Counted from the first letter of the stretch, positions 43,705-52,617 are shown. The stretch: 64,000 nucleotides of DNA from Bradyrhizobium sp. sGM-13 (GCF_018398875.1 NZ_JAGWDK010000010.1:124001-188000), one strand, 5' to 3'. Notes: generated by a model not told the origin, from the sequence alone. Program-made: numbers and translations.

Positions 43705-44322
43705 TCACGCGTGCTTGACGTGCTTCTCCAGACCCGGATCGATCAGCTCGCCCTTCATCAGAGCCAGCGGTGCCTTGTAGTACAGCTTCAGGTCGCTGAA
43801 GGGGTCGGTGAGGATCTTGGTCATCCAGACCAAACCGGTCTCGACGTCGCGGATGAAGAACAGGTGCACGGTGCGGAACAACAGCCCGCCGATGCCGACC
43901 GCAAGCCAGATCTTGGCGACCTGCCGCATGAAGTCCGCAGACGACGTCCAGGGCGTGAACAGGCCGAACAAGGTCGGGTCGAGATACAGGACCAGCGGCG
44001 ACAGCGCCCAGATCGTCATCAGAACGATCTTGCGCTGCAGATTGTAGCCGACCTTGATCTCTTCCTTGTGCTCGTGGGTCGCCTGGTTGACGTGGTCGTA
44101 GCCGCGCGGCTCGAAGAAGAAGTGGCCGGCCTGCCGCGTCGTCATCGAGACCAGCCAGCCGACCAGCGCCGAAACCACGGGATCGAAGAACAGCATCGCG
44201 TAGGCGAACAGGAAGCTCGCCGCGCTGACGAAGTGCAGCGACTGGTTGATGCGGCTGTGGTGATAGTAGCGATGGTCGTCCCAGCGCTGGGTACGCAGTT
44301 CCTGCAGAAAGTTCTTGATCAT
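43705..44322 (-). CDS. Mpo1-like (DUF962) membrane protein, putative fatty-acid dioxygenase
   Basis: 205 aa from the ATG at 44320-44322, with GGGGGAG upstream. It has about four hydrophobic segments. The N-terminal HRYYHHSRINQSLHF has the H-x4-N-x3-H spacing of DUF962/Mpo1, and MTTRQAGHFFFEPRGYDH gives the second GH..FE motif. In yeast Mpo1 such His residues hold the Fe(II) of a 2-hydroxy fatty acid dioxygenase. The assignment is by motif memory and is tentative. The gene is flanked by lipid genes (psd, a PmtA-like gene), which fits. Confidence 0.55.
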   Translation of the reverse strand: MIKNFLQELRTQRWDDHRYYHHSRINQSLHFVSAASFLFAYAMLFFDPVVSALVGWLVSMTTRQAGHFFFEPRGYDHVNQATHEHKEEIKVGYNLQRKIVLMTIWALSPLVLYLDPTLFGLFTPWTSSADFMRQVAKIWLAVGIGGLLFRTVHLFFIRDVETGLVWMTKILTDPFSDLKLYYKAPLALMKGELIDPGLEKHVKHA

Positions 44323-44441
44323 GTTCTCCCCCAAATTCCGATGGGATCGGGTCTACTGAGATTCGATGTCCGGCATGTGACATCATGATAATGACATGTG
44401 ACAGTTCGCAGCGGCGCGATGGCGCAACGGCGATCAGGGCG

Positions 44442-45131
44442 TCAGGCAGCCGCGGCGACGTCGATTTTCCGAAAGCGCACCAGCGAGAAATGGCCGAGCG
44501 GCGGCACCAGGCGGCGCTCCGCCAGCTCCATGCCGCGCGCGCCCGCCAGCCATTGCGCATAGCGCGACCAGGCGAACTCGGCGGTGCGGAAGCCGAGCGG
44601 ACGCACCACTGGCTGCAGCCGCTGCTCGATGAAGCGGCGCATGCCGGCGTCGGCGCTGACGCGGGTGAGGATGATGAGTTCACCGCCCGGCCGCAGCACG
44701 CGGGCGAATTCGTCGAGCGCCTTTTCCGGGTTCGGCACCGCGGTGACGACATATTGCGCCATCACCACGTCGAAACAATCATCGGGGAATTCGAGGTTTT
44801 CGGCGTCCATGACGGCGAGGCCCTCAACGTTCTTCAGGCCGAGTTCATCGACGCGCTTCTTCGCCTTTTGCAGCATCGCTTCCGAAATGTCGGTGCCGAA
44901 GATGCGCAGATGCGGCGCGTATAGCGGTAGCGAAATGCCGGTGCCGACGCCGACCTCGAGCACGCGGCCGCCGATCTTGTTCGTCGCCTGGATCGCCGCT
45001 TTGCGGCCCTTGCTGAACACGCCCCCGAACACGAGGTCGTAAACCGGTGCCCAGCGATCGTACGCCTGCTCGACCGTTTCGCGGTCGAAATCCAGGGATC
45101 TGGTACCGTCAAGCTTGATGATGTCTGCCAT
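44442..45131 (-). CDS. pmtA: SAM-dependent methyltransferase, probable phosphatidylethanolamine N-methyltransferase
   Basis: 229 aa. The opening ETVEQAYDRWAPVYDLVFGGVFSKGR and SAM motif VLEVGVGTGISLPLY match the Rhodobacter-type PmtA, a UbiE-like enzyme that methylates phosphatidylethanolamine to phosphatidylcholine. Other motifs: FGTDISEAML, DAENLEFPDDCFDVV, RVLRPGGELIIL. Bradyrhizobia encode several Pmt enzymes of differing specificity, so the number of methyl groups added cannot be told. Psd, the source of its substrate, is encoded 3 kb away. Confidence 0.72.
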   Translation of the reverse strand: MADIIKLDGTRSLDFDRETVEQAYDRWAPVYDLVFGGVFSKGRKAAIQATNKIGGRVLEVGVGTGISLPLYAPHLRIFGTDISEAMLQKAKKRVDELGLKNVEGLAVMDAENLEFPDDCFDVVMAQYVVTAVPNPEKALDEFARVLRPGGELIILTRVSADAGMRRFIEQRLQPVVRPLGFRTAEFAWSRYAQWLAGARGMELAERRLVPPLGHFSLVRFRKIDVAAAA

Positions 45132-45191
45132 GGTTGGTTCTGCCTTCTCGTCTCACGCGTATGACTTGTGTTGATGGTCGAACTTTTCGGT

Positions 45192-46247
45192 TCAGCCCTG
45201 CACGGCGCTCGCGGCAGGCGCCCGGCGCACCGGTCGCAACACGCGACTCGGCTGCAGCGCGGTCAGATTGCCGAGGAACTGCCGCGCGCTGTTTTCCCAG
45301 GAGCGCGCCAGCGCAAAATTCCGGCAGGCCTCGCGCGACATCGTCAGCGCGCGCAGGCACGCGCTGCGCAGATCGGTGTCGATTGCGCCGATCGGATGAT
45401 CGGCAATGACGTCCTTCGGGCCGGTGACCGGGAATGCCGCAACCGGCGTGCCGCACGCCAGTGCCTCGAGCTGCACGACGCCGAACGTATCGGTAAGGCT
45501 CGGAAACACGAAGACGTCGGCAGCAGCGAGATGCGCGGTCAACTCCGCGCCCTTCTTCTCGCCGAGGAAAATTGCGTCAGGGTATTTTGGCGCAAGCTGC
45601 GCCTTCTGCGGTCCGTCGCCGACAACCACTTTCGATCCCGGCAGATCGAGCGACAGGAACGCATCGAGATTCTTTTCCACCGCGACGCGGCCCATGGTCA
45701 TAAAGATCGGCCGCGGCAGATCGAGCGCCGCTGGATTATGCGGGTTGAACAATTCGGTGTCGACGCCGCGCGTCCAGAAGCCGAGTTTCCGAAAGCCCCG
45801 CGCGGAAAGTTCCAGCCGCAGCGAGTCGGTGGCGACCATGACCGTGGAAGACGCGGCATGAAAGTGCCGCAGCACTGCATAACCGACGGCGGCCGGGAGT
45901 CCGGTGCGGACGGCGATATACTCGGGAAAGCGCGTCGTATAGGACGTGGTGAACGAAAGCTTTCGGCGGCGGCAATAGGCGCGCACCATCCAGCCGATCG
46001 GCCCCTCGGTTGCGATGTGAATGGCGTCGGGCGCCGCCTCTTCGATCCGTCGCGCGATCTCGCGCCGGTTCGGCAGTGCGACGCGCAAGCCGGGATAGGT
46101 CGGCACGCCGAGGGAAGGAAACCCGTCCGGGGTCAGGAAGCTGATATCGGCATCGAGCGCAGAGGCGCTGCGCGCCAACGACGTCAGCGTGCGGACGACA
46201 CCGTTCACCTGCGGATGCCACGCATCGGTCGCAATCAATATCTTCAT
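45192..46247 (-). CDS. GT4-family glycosyltransferase
   Basis: 351 aa GT-B enzyme. N-terminal acceptor domain starts ILIATDAWHPQVNGVVRTL and contains HIATEGPIGWMVRAYCRR. The C-terminal donor domain has FMTMGRVAVEKNLDAFL, VVVGDGPQKAQL and the E-x7-E element DTFGVVQLEALACGTP. The start resembles GDP-mannose-dependent mannosyltransferases and processive lipid glycosyltransferases such as MgtA. Next to lipid genes a glycolipid product is plausible. Confidence 0.88.
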   Translation of the reverse strand: MKILIATDAWHPQVNGVVRTLTSLARSASALDADISFLTPDGFPSLGVPTYPGLRVALPNRREIARRIEEAAPDAIHIATEGPIGWMVRAYCRRRKLSFTTSYTTRFPEYIAVRTGLPAAVGYAVLRHFHAASSTVMVATDSLRLELSARGFRKLGFWTRGVDTELFNPHNPAALDLPRPIFMTMGRVAVEKNLDAFLSLDLPGSKVVVGDGPQKAQLAPKYPDAIFLGEKKGAELTAHLAAADVFVFPSLTDTFGVVQLEALACGTPVAAFPVTGPKDVIADHPIGAIDTDLRSACLRALTMSREACRNFALARSWENSARQFLGNLTALQPSRVLRPVRRAPAASAVQG

Positions 46248-46376
46248 GTACGGACCCGAGATTAATGATTCTCAAATCCGACGTTCAGCCATGGATATTT
46301 CAAGCGTATGACGTCATCGATATGTAAGGATGTTTTTAAGTCCCCTCCACGCATTTTCGTGTAACGTGACAGCGAG

Positions 46377-47780
46377 ATGACAGACCACAACGACAATCCT
46401 GCGCGATCCCGCCGCCGGCGGAAGCGGAAGAGCTATGCGTTTCTGATCCTTGCCGCCGGCCTGCTCGCGTTCGGCGTCGCCGCGGGCACGCTGTATTACG
46501 TGCTGCGGCCGACGACGCTGCGGATTGCAGTCGGCCCTGCCGGCAGCGACGACCAGAAGCTGGTCCAGTTGATGGCGCAGACATTTGCGCGCGAGGGCAG
46601 CTCGGTGCGACTGGCGCCGATCACGACGGAAGGAACGGCGGAGAGCATCGCCCTGTTCACGGACGGCAAGGCCGATCTCGCGGTGGCGCGCGGCGACCTG
46701 AACCTGCCGACGAATGCCGAGTCGGTTGCCATCCTGCGCAAGAATGTCGTCGTGCTGTGGGCTCCTTCCGGCCTTCCCGCTAAGGGCTCGAAGAAGCAGC
46801 CCACGCCCAAGATCAAGAGTCTCGATGACCTGGCCGGCCACCGTGTCGGCGTGATCGGGCGCACGCAGGCCAATGTCACGCTGTTGCGCGGGATCCTGAA
46901 AGAGTCCGGCATCAATCCCGACAAGGTCACGATCAGCCAGTTCGCCACCAGTCAGCTCGGCGAAATGGCGAAAGATCAGTCGGTCGACGCCTTCATGGCG
47001 GTCGGCCCGCTCAAGAGCAAGATCACCGTGGACGCGATCGCTGCAACCGCGACTGCCCGCGGTGAGCCGAAATTCCTGCCGATCGAGGTTTCCGACGCGA
47101 TCGCCAAGAAAAATCCGATCTACGAATCCGAGGAAATTCCTGCCAGCATCTTCGGCTCTTCACCGCAGCGGCCGGAAGACAAGGTCGACACCGTTGCCGT
47201 CAACCACCTGATCATCGCGCCAAAATCATTGTCGGATACGGCGGTCGCTGCCTTCGCCCGCCAGCTCTTCACCAACCGCCAGCAGCTCGCGCGTGAATTG
47301 CCGACCGCCTCGCAGATCGAGAAGCCGGATACCGAAAAGGACGCAGCGCTGCCGGCGCACGCGGGCGCAGCCGCCTATATCGACGGCAACGAGCGAACGT
47401 TCCTCGAAAAATACACCGACTACATCTGGTTCGCGATCCTGATTCTGTCGGGCCTGGGCTCCGCCGGCGCCTGGTTCAGGCACTACTGGAACAGGGACGA
47501 GCGCGAGCAGTACATCGCCCATCGCGATCATCTGCTTGAGTTGATTTCGAGGGCAAGGAAGGCCGAAACGCCGGAAGAGTTGGCCGACATGCAAGCTGCG
47601 GCCGACGGCATGTTACGCGAGGCGTTAGATTGCTATGACGACGGCACCGTCGAGGAAGGCGACCTCTCAGTGATCGCCCTCGCGCTCGAACAATTCCACC
47701 ACGCAGTCGCCGACCGCCGCGCCGTGCTTGCTGGCGCCGACGTGGTCGACGCGCCGCGGATGCGCGCTGGCCAGGCCTGA
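46377..47780 (+). CDS. TAXI-family solute-binding protein, membrane-anchored orphan
   Basis: 467 aa. N-terminal anchor SYAFLILAAGLLAFGVAAGTL, then the TAXI fold: LRIAVGPAGSDDQKLVQLMA, TEGTAESIALFTDGKADLAV. A second membrane segment (YIWFAILILSGLGSAGAWF, ~residue 355) is followed by a ~100-residue cytoplasmic helical tail. TAXI proteins normally serve TRAP transporters, but no DctQM genes lie nearby and the two anchors are unusual for a free binding protein. A sensory or scaffold role is an alternative. Confidence 0.87.
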   Translation: MTDHNDNPARSRRRRKRKSYAFLILAAGLLAFGVAAGTLYYVLRPTTLRIAVGPAGSDDQKLVQLMAQTFAREGSSVRLAPITTEGTAESIALFTDGKADLAVARGDLNLPTNAESVAILRKNVVVLWAPSGLPAKGSKKQPTPKIKSLDDLAGHRVGVIGRTQANVTLLRGILKESGINPDKVTISQFATSQLGEMAKDQSVDAFMAVGPLKSKITVDAIAATATARGEPKFLPIEVSDAIAKKNPIYESEEIPASIFGSSPQRPEDKVDTVAVNHLIIAPKSLSDTAVAAFARQLFTNRQQLARELPTASQIEKPDTEKDAALPAHAGAAAYIDGNERTFLEKYTDYIWFAILILSGLGSAGAWFRHYWNRDEREQYIAHRDHLLELISRARKAETPEELADMQAAADGMLREALDCYDDGTVEEGDLSVIALALEQFHHAVADRRAVLAGADVVDAPRMRAGQA

Positions 47781-47913
47781 TTGGTTAGGTGGGCTTTTCC
47801 TCCTTCGATTAGATTTGCCGGCGCCGGACGTAATGCAGCCGACCCAACATTTGTTAGGTCAGCCTCCTGTTCTCCGTGCCACCGTCACGGAAAATTAAGA
47901 TAGGCAGGGGACG

Positions 47914-48088
47914 ATGAAGGATTATCAAACCCATTTGGAGAAGCTGCGCAAGACGCGGCCGAATGCGCGCTTGTCAGGGACTTGGCTACCGACAAAGCGA
48001 AGCGAAATGTTCGATCGGCTTGCGCGGCATCTGGGATGAACTAGCCGACGAGGTTGAGCGGGCCATGAATGCTCGAAAGACCGGTTAA
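47914..48088 (+). pseudogene. Decayed small conserved gene with three frame breaks
   Basis: The ATG at 47914 (GCAGGGG upstream) opens MKDYQTHLEKLRK in frame 1. The next segment ECALVRDLATDKAKR is in another frame, MFDRLARHL is back in frame 1, and ADEVERAMNARKTG in a third frame runs to TAA at 48088. Joined, these make a ~58-residue helical protein that I recognise in outline from Bradyrhizobium genomes. The breaks fit small deletions near 47952, 48006 and after 48035. Function of the intact family is unknown. Confidence 0.72.
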
Positions 48089-48104
48089 AGGTAGCGGTGC
48101 GAGT

Positions 48105-48290
48105 ATGCGGGCAAAAACGCTACTCGTTCTACTGGGTGTCACGGCGCTAGGGGCTTACATTGTGGGCCGCGACAGCAGTCCCCTGAACCACGCGCCAGTC
48201 GCGCAGCCGCAGCCTCCCGTGGCCAAGCCCGTTGTCTTCGCGGCCCCTGTATCACCTCCTTTGCCACGACCGCGACCCAAGCGCCCCTGA
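48105..48290 (+). CDS. 61-aa hypothetical protein with one membrane segment
   Basis: From the ATG at 48105: MRAKTLLVLLGVTALGAYIVG is a membrane anchor or signal, followed by a Pro/Val-rich tail (VAQPQPPVAKPVV) ending PRPRPKRP. There is no clear ribosome binding site (GGTAGCGG, 10 bp upstream). It may be a truncated exported protein, since the following sequence is degenerate. No function assigned. Confidence 0.4.
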   Translation: MRAKTLLVLLGVTALGAYIVGRDSSPLNHAPVAQPQPPVAKPVVFAAPVSPPLPRPRPKRP

Positions 48291-49320
48291 CAATCCGTTC
48301 CACACCATCAAGGCCGTAGCCGAGAAGGCTAGGCCTGCCATGATCGAAAGTTACAGGCAAAGGCAGGCGTCGCTAATGGTCAGGTGCCGCTTCGCAACAG
48401 ATGGCGATAACCTTGCTCGGTCATCCATCTGGCACGCGAGAGGTGGCTTTCGAACGCTAGACACACGCGGTCGGCCTCGGTGTCTGGGTCGATGCGCAGC
48501 ACGATCCGGGAGACATCCCGCTAATCGGGCGCCTTGTTGATCCGCATCAAGCACGCGCATGTACGTGATGATGTGCTCCTCGTCATACTCAGTGAGGACT
48601 GGTCCTGTTGGCGCTACGTCAGCGAGCGCCTGAAGCTATGTGCCGCTGAGAACTACTCGAATGCGGATGCCTGAAGAAGGCATCAAGGCTTACAGGTTCG
48701 CCGCTGTCTTGCCAAAGCAGCTTTTGACCGAGGCTAGCCGCCACCGCGATGCGGTGGTGCCCGCCGACCAACGTGCCGTCACGCGTTGCCTTGGCGATGA
48801 TCTCACCGGTCTCGTTTACGATGTTTCTCATAGCCGAATAGCCCTTCAGGATCGACTTCCGCCATTCAGCGATCAACTCGCGGCTTTCATGTCTGTTCCT
48901 ATGCCCGCAACGGTGCGCAGCCGGTCCTGTCATCGTCGCGGAAGCTGATCGCCTCCTATTTGGGACGATCTGAAGCATGAGGGCGAGAGAAACCCAGCTC
49001 GCCTTGGCCTCGGCTGGTGAGGGTAGAGGCCAGCGATTATCAGCGCGTAGCCGCCCTGGAACGCACCGGCTTTAACATGACGGCTGCATGACACAGGGGA
49101 TGCCGCAAATGCTGGCCGATCTTCGTTTTCGACATGAGTAAAACGTGGAGATCAATGTTACGCCGCGTGCGTGGAGAAGAGCACCTTTTGCTGCGCCAGT
49201 AATTCCCGCGCGGCAACTGCATAGAAACTGCCATTTGTACTTACTCTCTTCCCTTACTGACCGCGCGCCATCAAGCCGCGATCCTCCCTCACATTAGGCC
49301 GTTCGAAGAGGACCCCAACA
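48291..49320. other. Degenerate stretch without a supported gene
   Basis: About 1 kb of visibly lower GC than its surroundings, with no convincing reading frame. The best candidate is a minus-strand frame at 48619-48978 whose middle (ATRDGTLVGGHHRIAVAASLG) faintly resembles the G-x-HR-x2-A-x4-G pattern of ParB-like proteins, but the rest has no features. Together with the broken gene at 47914, this looks like the remains of a decayed insertion. Confidence 0.5.
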
Positions 49321-49500
49321 TTGAGCCAACGCACCGTTGGAATGCCGGAATTTAATGAATTGATCGATATGGCGCGGTTGCTCGTGAACTTGTGGGAAGC
49401 CGCGCAACGGCTGCCTGAAGGATCAGAGCGCCGGGAAGCATTCAGACAGATCAGTGGCTTCCAGAGGCGGGTGGCGGCATTGGTTACACGCGCCCTTTAA
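49321..49500 (+). CDS. 59-aa conserved hypothetical protein, TTG start
   Basis: The TTG at 49321 is preceded by GAAGAGGA at good distance; the ATG at 49342 lacks one. The product is helical: GMPEFNELIDMARLLVNLWE, AAQRLPEGSERREAFRQISG, FQRRVAALVTRAL. The amphipathic pattern and the ribosome binding site support a real gene, and the sequence is familiar from Bradyrhizobium as a small uncharacterised protein. Function unknown. Confidence 0.62.
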   Translation: MSQRTVGMPEFNELIDMARLLVNLWEAAQRLPEGSERREAFRQISGFQRRVAALVTRAL

Positions 49501-49617
49501 GCTTTCAGAGATGTGATAAGGTGGCGCGAAGCGCCGGATGCCGACAACGGCACCGTCGCCGACCGCGCGGGTGCTCGCGGCCGCCGGCGGGCCGCGCGCT
49601 CGTTCCACTGGTTCGCG

Positions 49618-49851
49618 TCAGCGCCAATGGCGGCGATGATGACGATGGCCCCAATAGTGACGATGTCCCGCTCGTCGCCAGCCATAGCTCGTGTAGGGAT
49701 TACCGGGCCCATAATTCTGGCAATTTGCGTTCGGATAAAACTGGGCGCACCTCCCCGGATTGGGAATCACGTGCTGCGCCGATGCCGGATTGGCAGGAAT
49801 GGATAAGAGTAACAAGGCAACGGCACCAACTAAAAGCGTTGGTTTCGCCAT
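49618..49851 (-). CDS. 77-aa secreted His-rich protein
   Basis: Clear signal peptide LLVGAVALLLLSIPANPASA followed by HVIPNPGRCAQFYPNANCQN (two Cys) and a C-terminal His/Arg-rich end (HRHYWGHRHHRRHWR) that could bind metal ions. Ribosome binding site GCGAGG. Probably periplasmic; function unknown. Similar short exported proteins with basic His-rich ends are common in this genus. Confidence 0.75.
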   Translation of the reverse strand: MAKPTLLVGAVALLLLSIPANPASAQHVIPNPGRCAQFYPNANCQNYGPGNPYTSYGWRRAGHRHYWGHRHHRRHWR

Positions 49852-50108
49852 GGCGGCCTCGCTTGTCTCTAGACTGCGACACCAACGGCGCCAAATCCCA
49901 AGGGTTCCGATTTGAACCCATTGAAGCCCGACCTACGCGAGCAGATTGCGCCTGGCACACCCACGGCCCGTCAACGAAACCTTAACGAAACAATTCCCTA
50001 ACGCCACGAAACCATTTTGGCGATTTCGTGCAAATGTCCTGAAACGGTTCATCTGTAGGAGTTTCCCCAACGACGCGCCGAACTGGTGCGAGCAACAGGG
50101 GGACGATC
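49852..50108. promoter_or_regulatory. Divergent promoter region of the His-rich protein and L,D-transpeptidase genes
   Basis: 257 bp, AT-richer in the middle (CCTTAACGAAACAATTCCCTAACG near 49978). No gene or strong palindrome seen. Confidence 0.4.
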
Positions 50109-50783
50109 ATGTCCAATTTATCGATACCGAGCCGCTTCGCGGCCGCCGCTTTTGGCGCGCTGGCGATTGGCGCCACCGCATTTTCCACGCCCGCCACTGC
50201 GGCTCCGCTGCCGCTGTTTCCGTTTTTCCTGCCGCAGATCGAAGCGGCCCCGCCACCGGTTGCGGCTGCGCCAGAGGAGGAAGAGCGCTTCGAACTGCCG
50301 GCACGTCTGCGCCGCCAGGTCGTGAACTACTACACCCGCGAGGCGCCGGGCACGATCATCATCGATACGCCCAACACCTATCTCTACCTCGTGCTCGGCA
50401 ACGGCCAGGCGATGCGCTACGGCATCGGCATCGGCCGCGACGGCTTCACCTGGTCGGGCACCCAGACGATCACCCGCAAGGCCGAATGGCCGGCCTGGAC
50501 CCCGCCCCCGCAAATGATCGCCCGGCAGCCCTATTTGCCGCGGCACATGACCGGCGGCCCGGGTAATCCGCTCGGCGCGCGCGCGATGTATCTCGGCGGC
50601 ACCATCTATCGCATCCACGGCACCAACGATCCCTCGACGATCGGCACCCGCGTTTCCTCAGGCTGCCTCCGCCTCACCAACGAAGACGTCATTGATCTAT
50701 ATTCGCGGGTCAGCGTCGGAACCAAGGTGATCGTGCTGCCGATGACGGATCGCCGCGCCGATCTCAGCCGGACCATCCGCTGA
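50109..50783 (+). CDS. L,D-transpeptidase (YkuD domain)
   Basis: 224 aa. Signal peptide to ~residue 30 (GATAFSTPATAA), then a YkuD domain: GTIIIDTPNTYLYLVLGNGQAMRYGIGIG and the catalytic HGTNDPSTIGTR...SSGCLRL motif (Cys near residue 185). It forms 3-3 peptidoglycan cross-links or attaches proteins to peptidoglycan in the periplasm. AGGGGGACG precedes the start. A strong terminator follows, so it is transcribed alone. Confidence 0.93.
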   Translation: MSNLSIPSRFAAAAFGALAIGATAFSTPATAAPLPLFPFFLPQIEAAPPPVAAAPEEEERFELPARLRRQVVNYYTREAPGTIIIDTPNTYLYLVLGNGQAMRYGIGIGRDGFTWSGTQTITRKAEWPAWTPPPQMIARQPYLPRHMTGGPGNPLGARAMYLGGTIYRIHGTNDPSTIGTRVSSGCLRLTNEDVIDLYSRVSVGTKVIVLPMTDRRADLSRTIR

Positions 50784-50807
50784 GGCATTAGCTTTTCTTA
50801 ATGCGAG

Positions 50808-50837
50808 AACGGCCCTGGCGCTCGCCGGGGCCGTTTT
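50808..50837 (+). terminator. Rho-independent terminator of the L,D-transpeptidase gene
   Basis: Stem AACGGCCC pairs with GGGCCGTT followed by TT, 25 bp after the stop codon. Confidence 0.8.
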
Positions 50838-50929
50838 GCATTGATCTGACGTCGTGACAATGTGCAGTGGCGTCCCCCTCGCCACCCCTGTAAAACGTTG
50901 TGGGGCGATTTATTGGGGTCAGGGGGACG

Positions 50930-52498
50930 ATGCGTCTGCCGATGCGGGTCAAGACCATTGCGATCGCGCTTTCGGTCCTCGTCATCTCGTTTGTGGTCAG
51001 CCTGAAGGTGATCGACTTCGTCGCGCCTCGCGCCACGAACAGCGCGCCCGTGCTCGCCGAATTGCCGCCGCTGCCGCCGGCGGCGCGCGCATCCACGGTA
51101 ATGGCGCCCATTGCGGTTGCGCTGTCGGCGATCCGCGATGCCGCCGATCGCGGCGCGCCGCGCAATTTCGCCGGCAAGGCCGACAATCCGATATCGCAGA
51201 TCCTGCAGAACGCCGACATCGGCTGGACTGCCTCGCGCGGGCCGATCGTAGCTACCGGCGCGCAGAACGTGCTGTCGCTGGCAACGCCGTTGACGGGCAC
51301 ACTGAATGTAACCGGCTCGCTGTCGGCGAAGGCGACGGGTGCGGTTGGCGAAGCACTCGGAAGCCTGCTCGGCGGCAACGTCTCCAAGCAGATCGGCAGC
51401 GTGAACATCAAGAACCTCAACGCCAGTGCCGAGATCAAGGGCAACGTCGTCATATCAGCGCGACCACAGATCGCCGCGAACTGGCGCATCGAGCCTAATC
51501 TCGCAGCGCAGGTCAATCTCGGCGACACCAGCCTCAGCGTGGCGGGCGCGCGCGTCAACGTGCCAGCGCAGGTGAAGCCGTTGATCGACCAGAATGTCGC
51601 CGAGCAAATCGCGCTGGTGCAGGCGCGCATGCGCAACGATCCGACTTTCGAACGGAACGCGCAGGCGCAGTGGGCCAAGGCCTGCCGTTCGATTCCGCTG
51701 CAGGGCACGGCAGCCGGTTCGACGATGCCGGCGCTGTGGCTGGAATTGCGCCCCACCCGGGCGGTTGCCGCGCAGCCGCGCGTCGATGCTTCGAACCTGA
51801 CACTGATGCTCGGCATCGAGGCGGAAACCAGGATCACACCGGGCGAAACCAAGCCCTCCTGCCCGTTCCCCGCTACGATCGCGATGGTGCCACCGACGCC
51901 GGGACGGGTCGCGATCGGCGTACCCATCGACATGCCGTTCACCGAGATCAACAAGATCGTGGAGGCGCAGTTCGCCGGGAAGACTTTTCCTGAAGACGGG
52001 TCGGGCGCGGTCGACGTCACCGTCAAGCGCGCCAGCGTGGCCGCTTCCGGCAACCGCCTGCTGATCTCGCTTCTGGTCAGCGCCAGGGAAAGGAAGAGCT
52101 TCTTGGGCCTCGGCGGCGAGGCCAACGTGCATATCTGGGGCAAGCCGGTGCTCGATCAGGCCGAGCAGACGCTGCGGCTGACCGACATCGAACTCGCCGT
52201 CGAGTCAGAGGCTGCCTTCGGGCTGTTGGGCGCCGCGGCACGCGCGGCGATCCCGCATCTGCAGAAGACGCTGGCGGAGAAGGCTGTCATCGACCTCAAG
52301 CCGTTCGCCGGCAACGCGCAGAAGAAGATTGCAGCAGCGATCGCCGATCTTCAGAAGAACGAGGACGGTCTGCGCGTCTCCGCCGAGATCAGCAAGCTGC
52401 GGCTCGCCGGCATCGCCTTCGATTCCAAAACGCTGCGCGTGATCGCGGAAGCTGAAGGCGCCATCAATGTCCACGTCAGCGCGCTGCCGGCGCTGTGA
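50930..52498 (+). CDS. DUF4403-family protein, membrane-anchored
   Basis: 522 aa from the ATG at 50930, preceded by AGGGGGACG. One N-terminal anchor (KTIAIALSVLVISFVVSLKVI) is followed by a large beta-rich periplasmic part with the DUF4403 features: WRIEPNLAAQVNLGDTSLSVAG, IDQNVAEQIALVQARM and PVLDQAEQTLRLTDIELAVES. The repeated beta units with lipid-binding-like folds suggest a role in envelope lipid handling, but nothing is proven for the family. Confidence 0.85.
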   Translation: MRLPMRVKTIAIALSVLVISFVVSLKVIDFVAPRATNSAPVLAELPPLPPAARASTVMAPIAVALSAIRDAADRGAPRNFAGKADNPISQILQNADIGWTASRGPIVATGAQNVLSLATPLTGTLNVTGSLSAKATGAVGEALGSLLGGNVSKQIGSVNIKNLNASAEIKGNVVISARPQIAANWRIEPNLAAQVNLGDTSLSVAGARVNVPAQVKPLIDQNVAEQIALVQARMRNDPTFERNAQAQWAKACRSIPLQGTAAGSTMPALWLELRPTRAVAAQPRVDASNLTLMLGIEAETRITPGETKPSCPFPATIAMVPPTPGRVAIGVPIDMPFTEINKIVEAQFAGKTFPEDGSGAVDVTVKRASVAASGNRLLISLLVSARERKSFLGLGGEANVHIWGKPVLDQAEQTLRLTDIELAVESEAAFGLLGAAARAAIPHLQKTLAEKAVIDLKPFAGNAQKKIAAAIADLQKNEDGLRVSAEISKLRLAGIAFDSKTLRVIAEAEGAINVHVSALPAL

Positions 52499-52508
52499 CG
52501 TTGCAGAT

Positions 52509-52596
52509 CGTAGGGTGGGCAAAGCGCGCCGTGCCCACCATCGCCAGCACAGTCTTGGATGGTGGGCACGGCGCAAGCGCCTTTGCCCACCCTACG
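52509..52596. repeat. Dispersed palindromic repeat
   Basis: 88 bp, ends CGTAGGGTGGG and CCCACCCTACG, inner pair GCGCGCCGTGCCCACCAT/ATGGTGGGCACGGCGC. A related fragment lies near 63141. Between the convergent DUF4403 and dodecin genes, it may terminate both. Confidence 0.88.
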
Positions 52597-52617
52597 AAAC
52601 CGCTACGAAACTGCCGA

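Noticed and set aside
48619..48978. Minus-strand frame with a faint ParB-like GHHRIAVAASLG stretch
   Set aside because: Only one weak motif, no ribosome binding site, low-complexity ends, and it lies in a degenerate zone. Listed within the 48291-49320 entry but not called as a gene.
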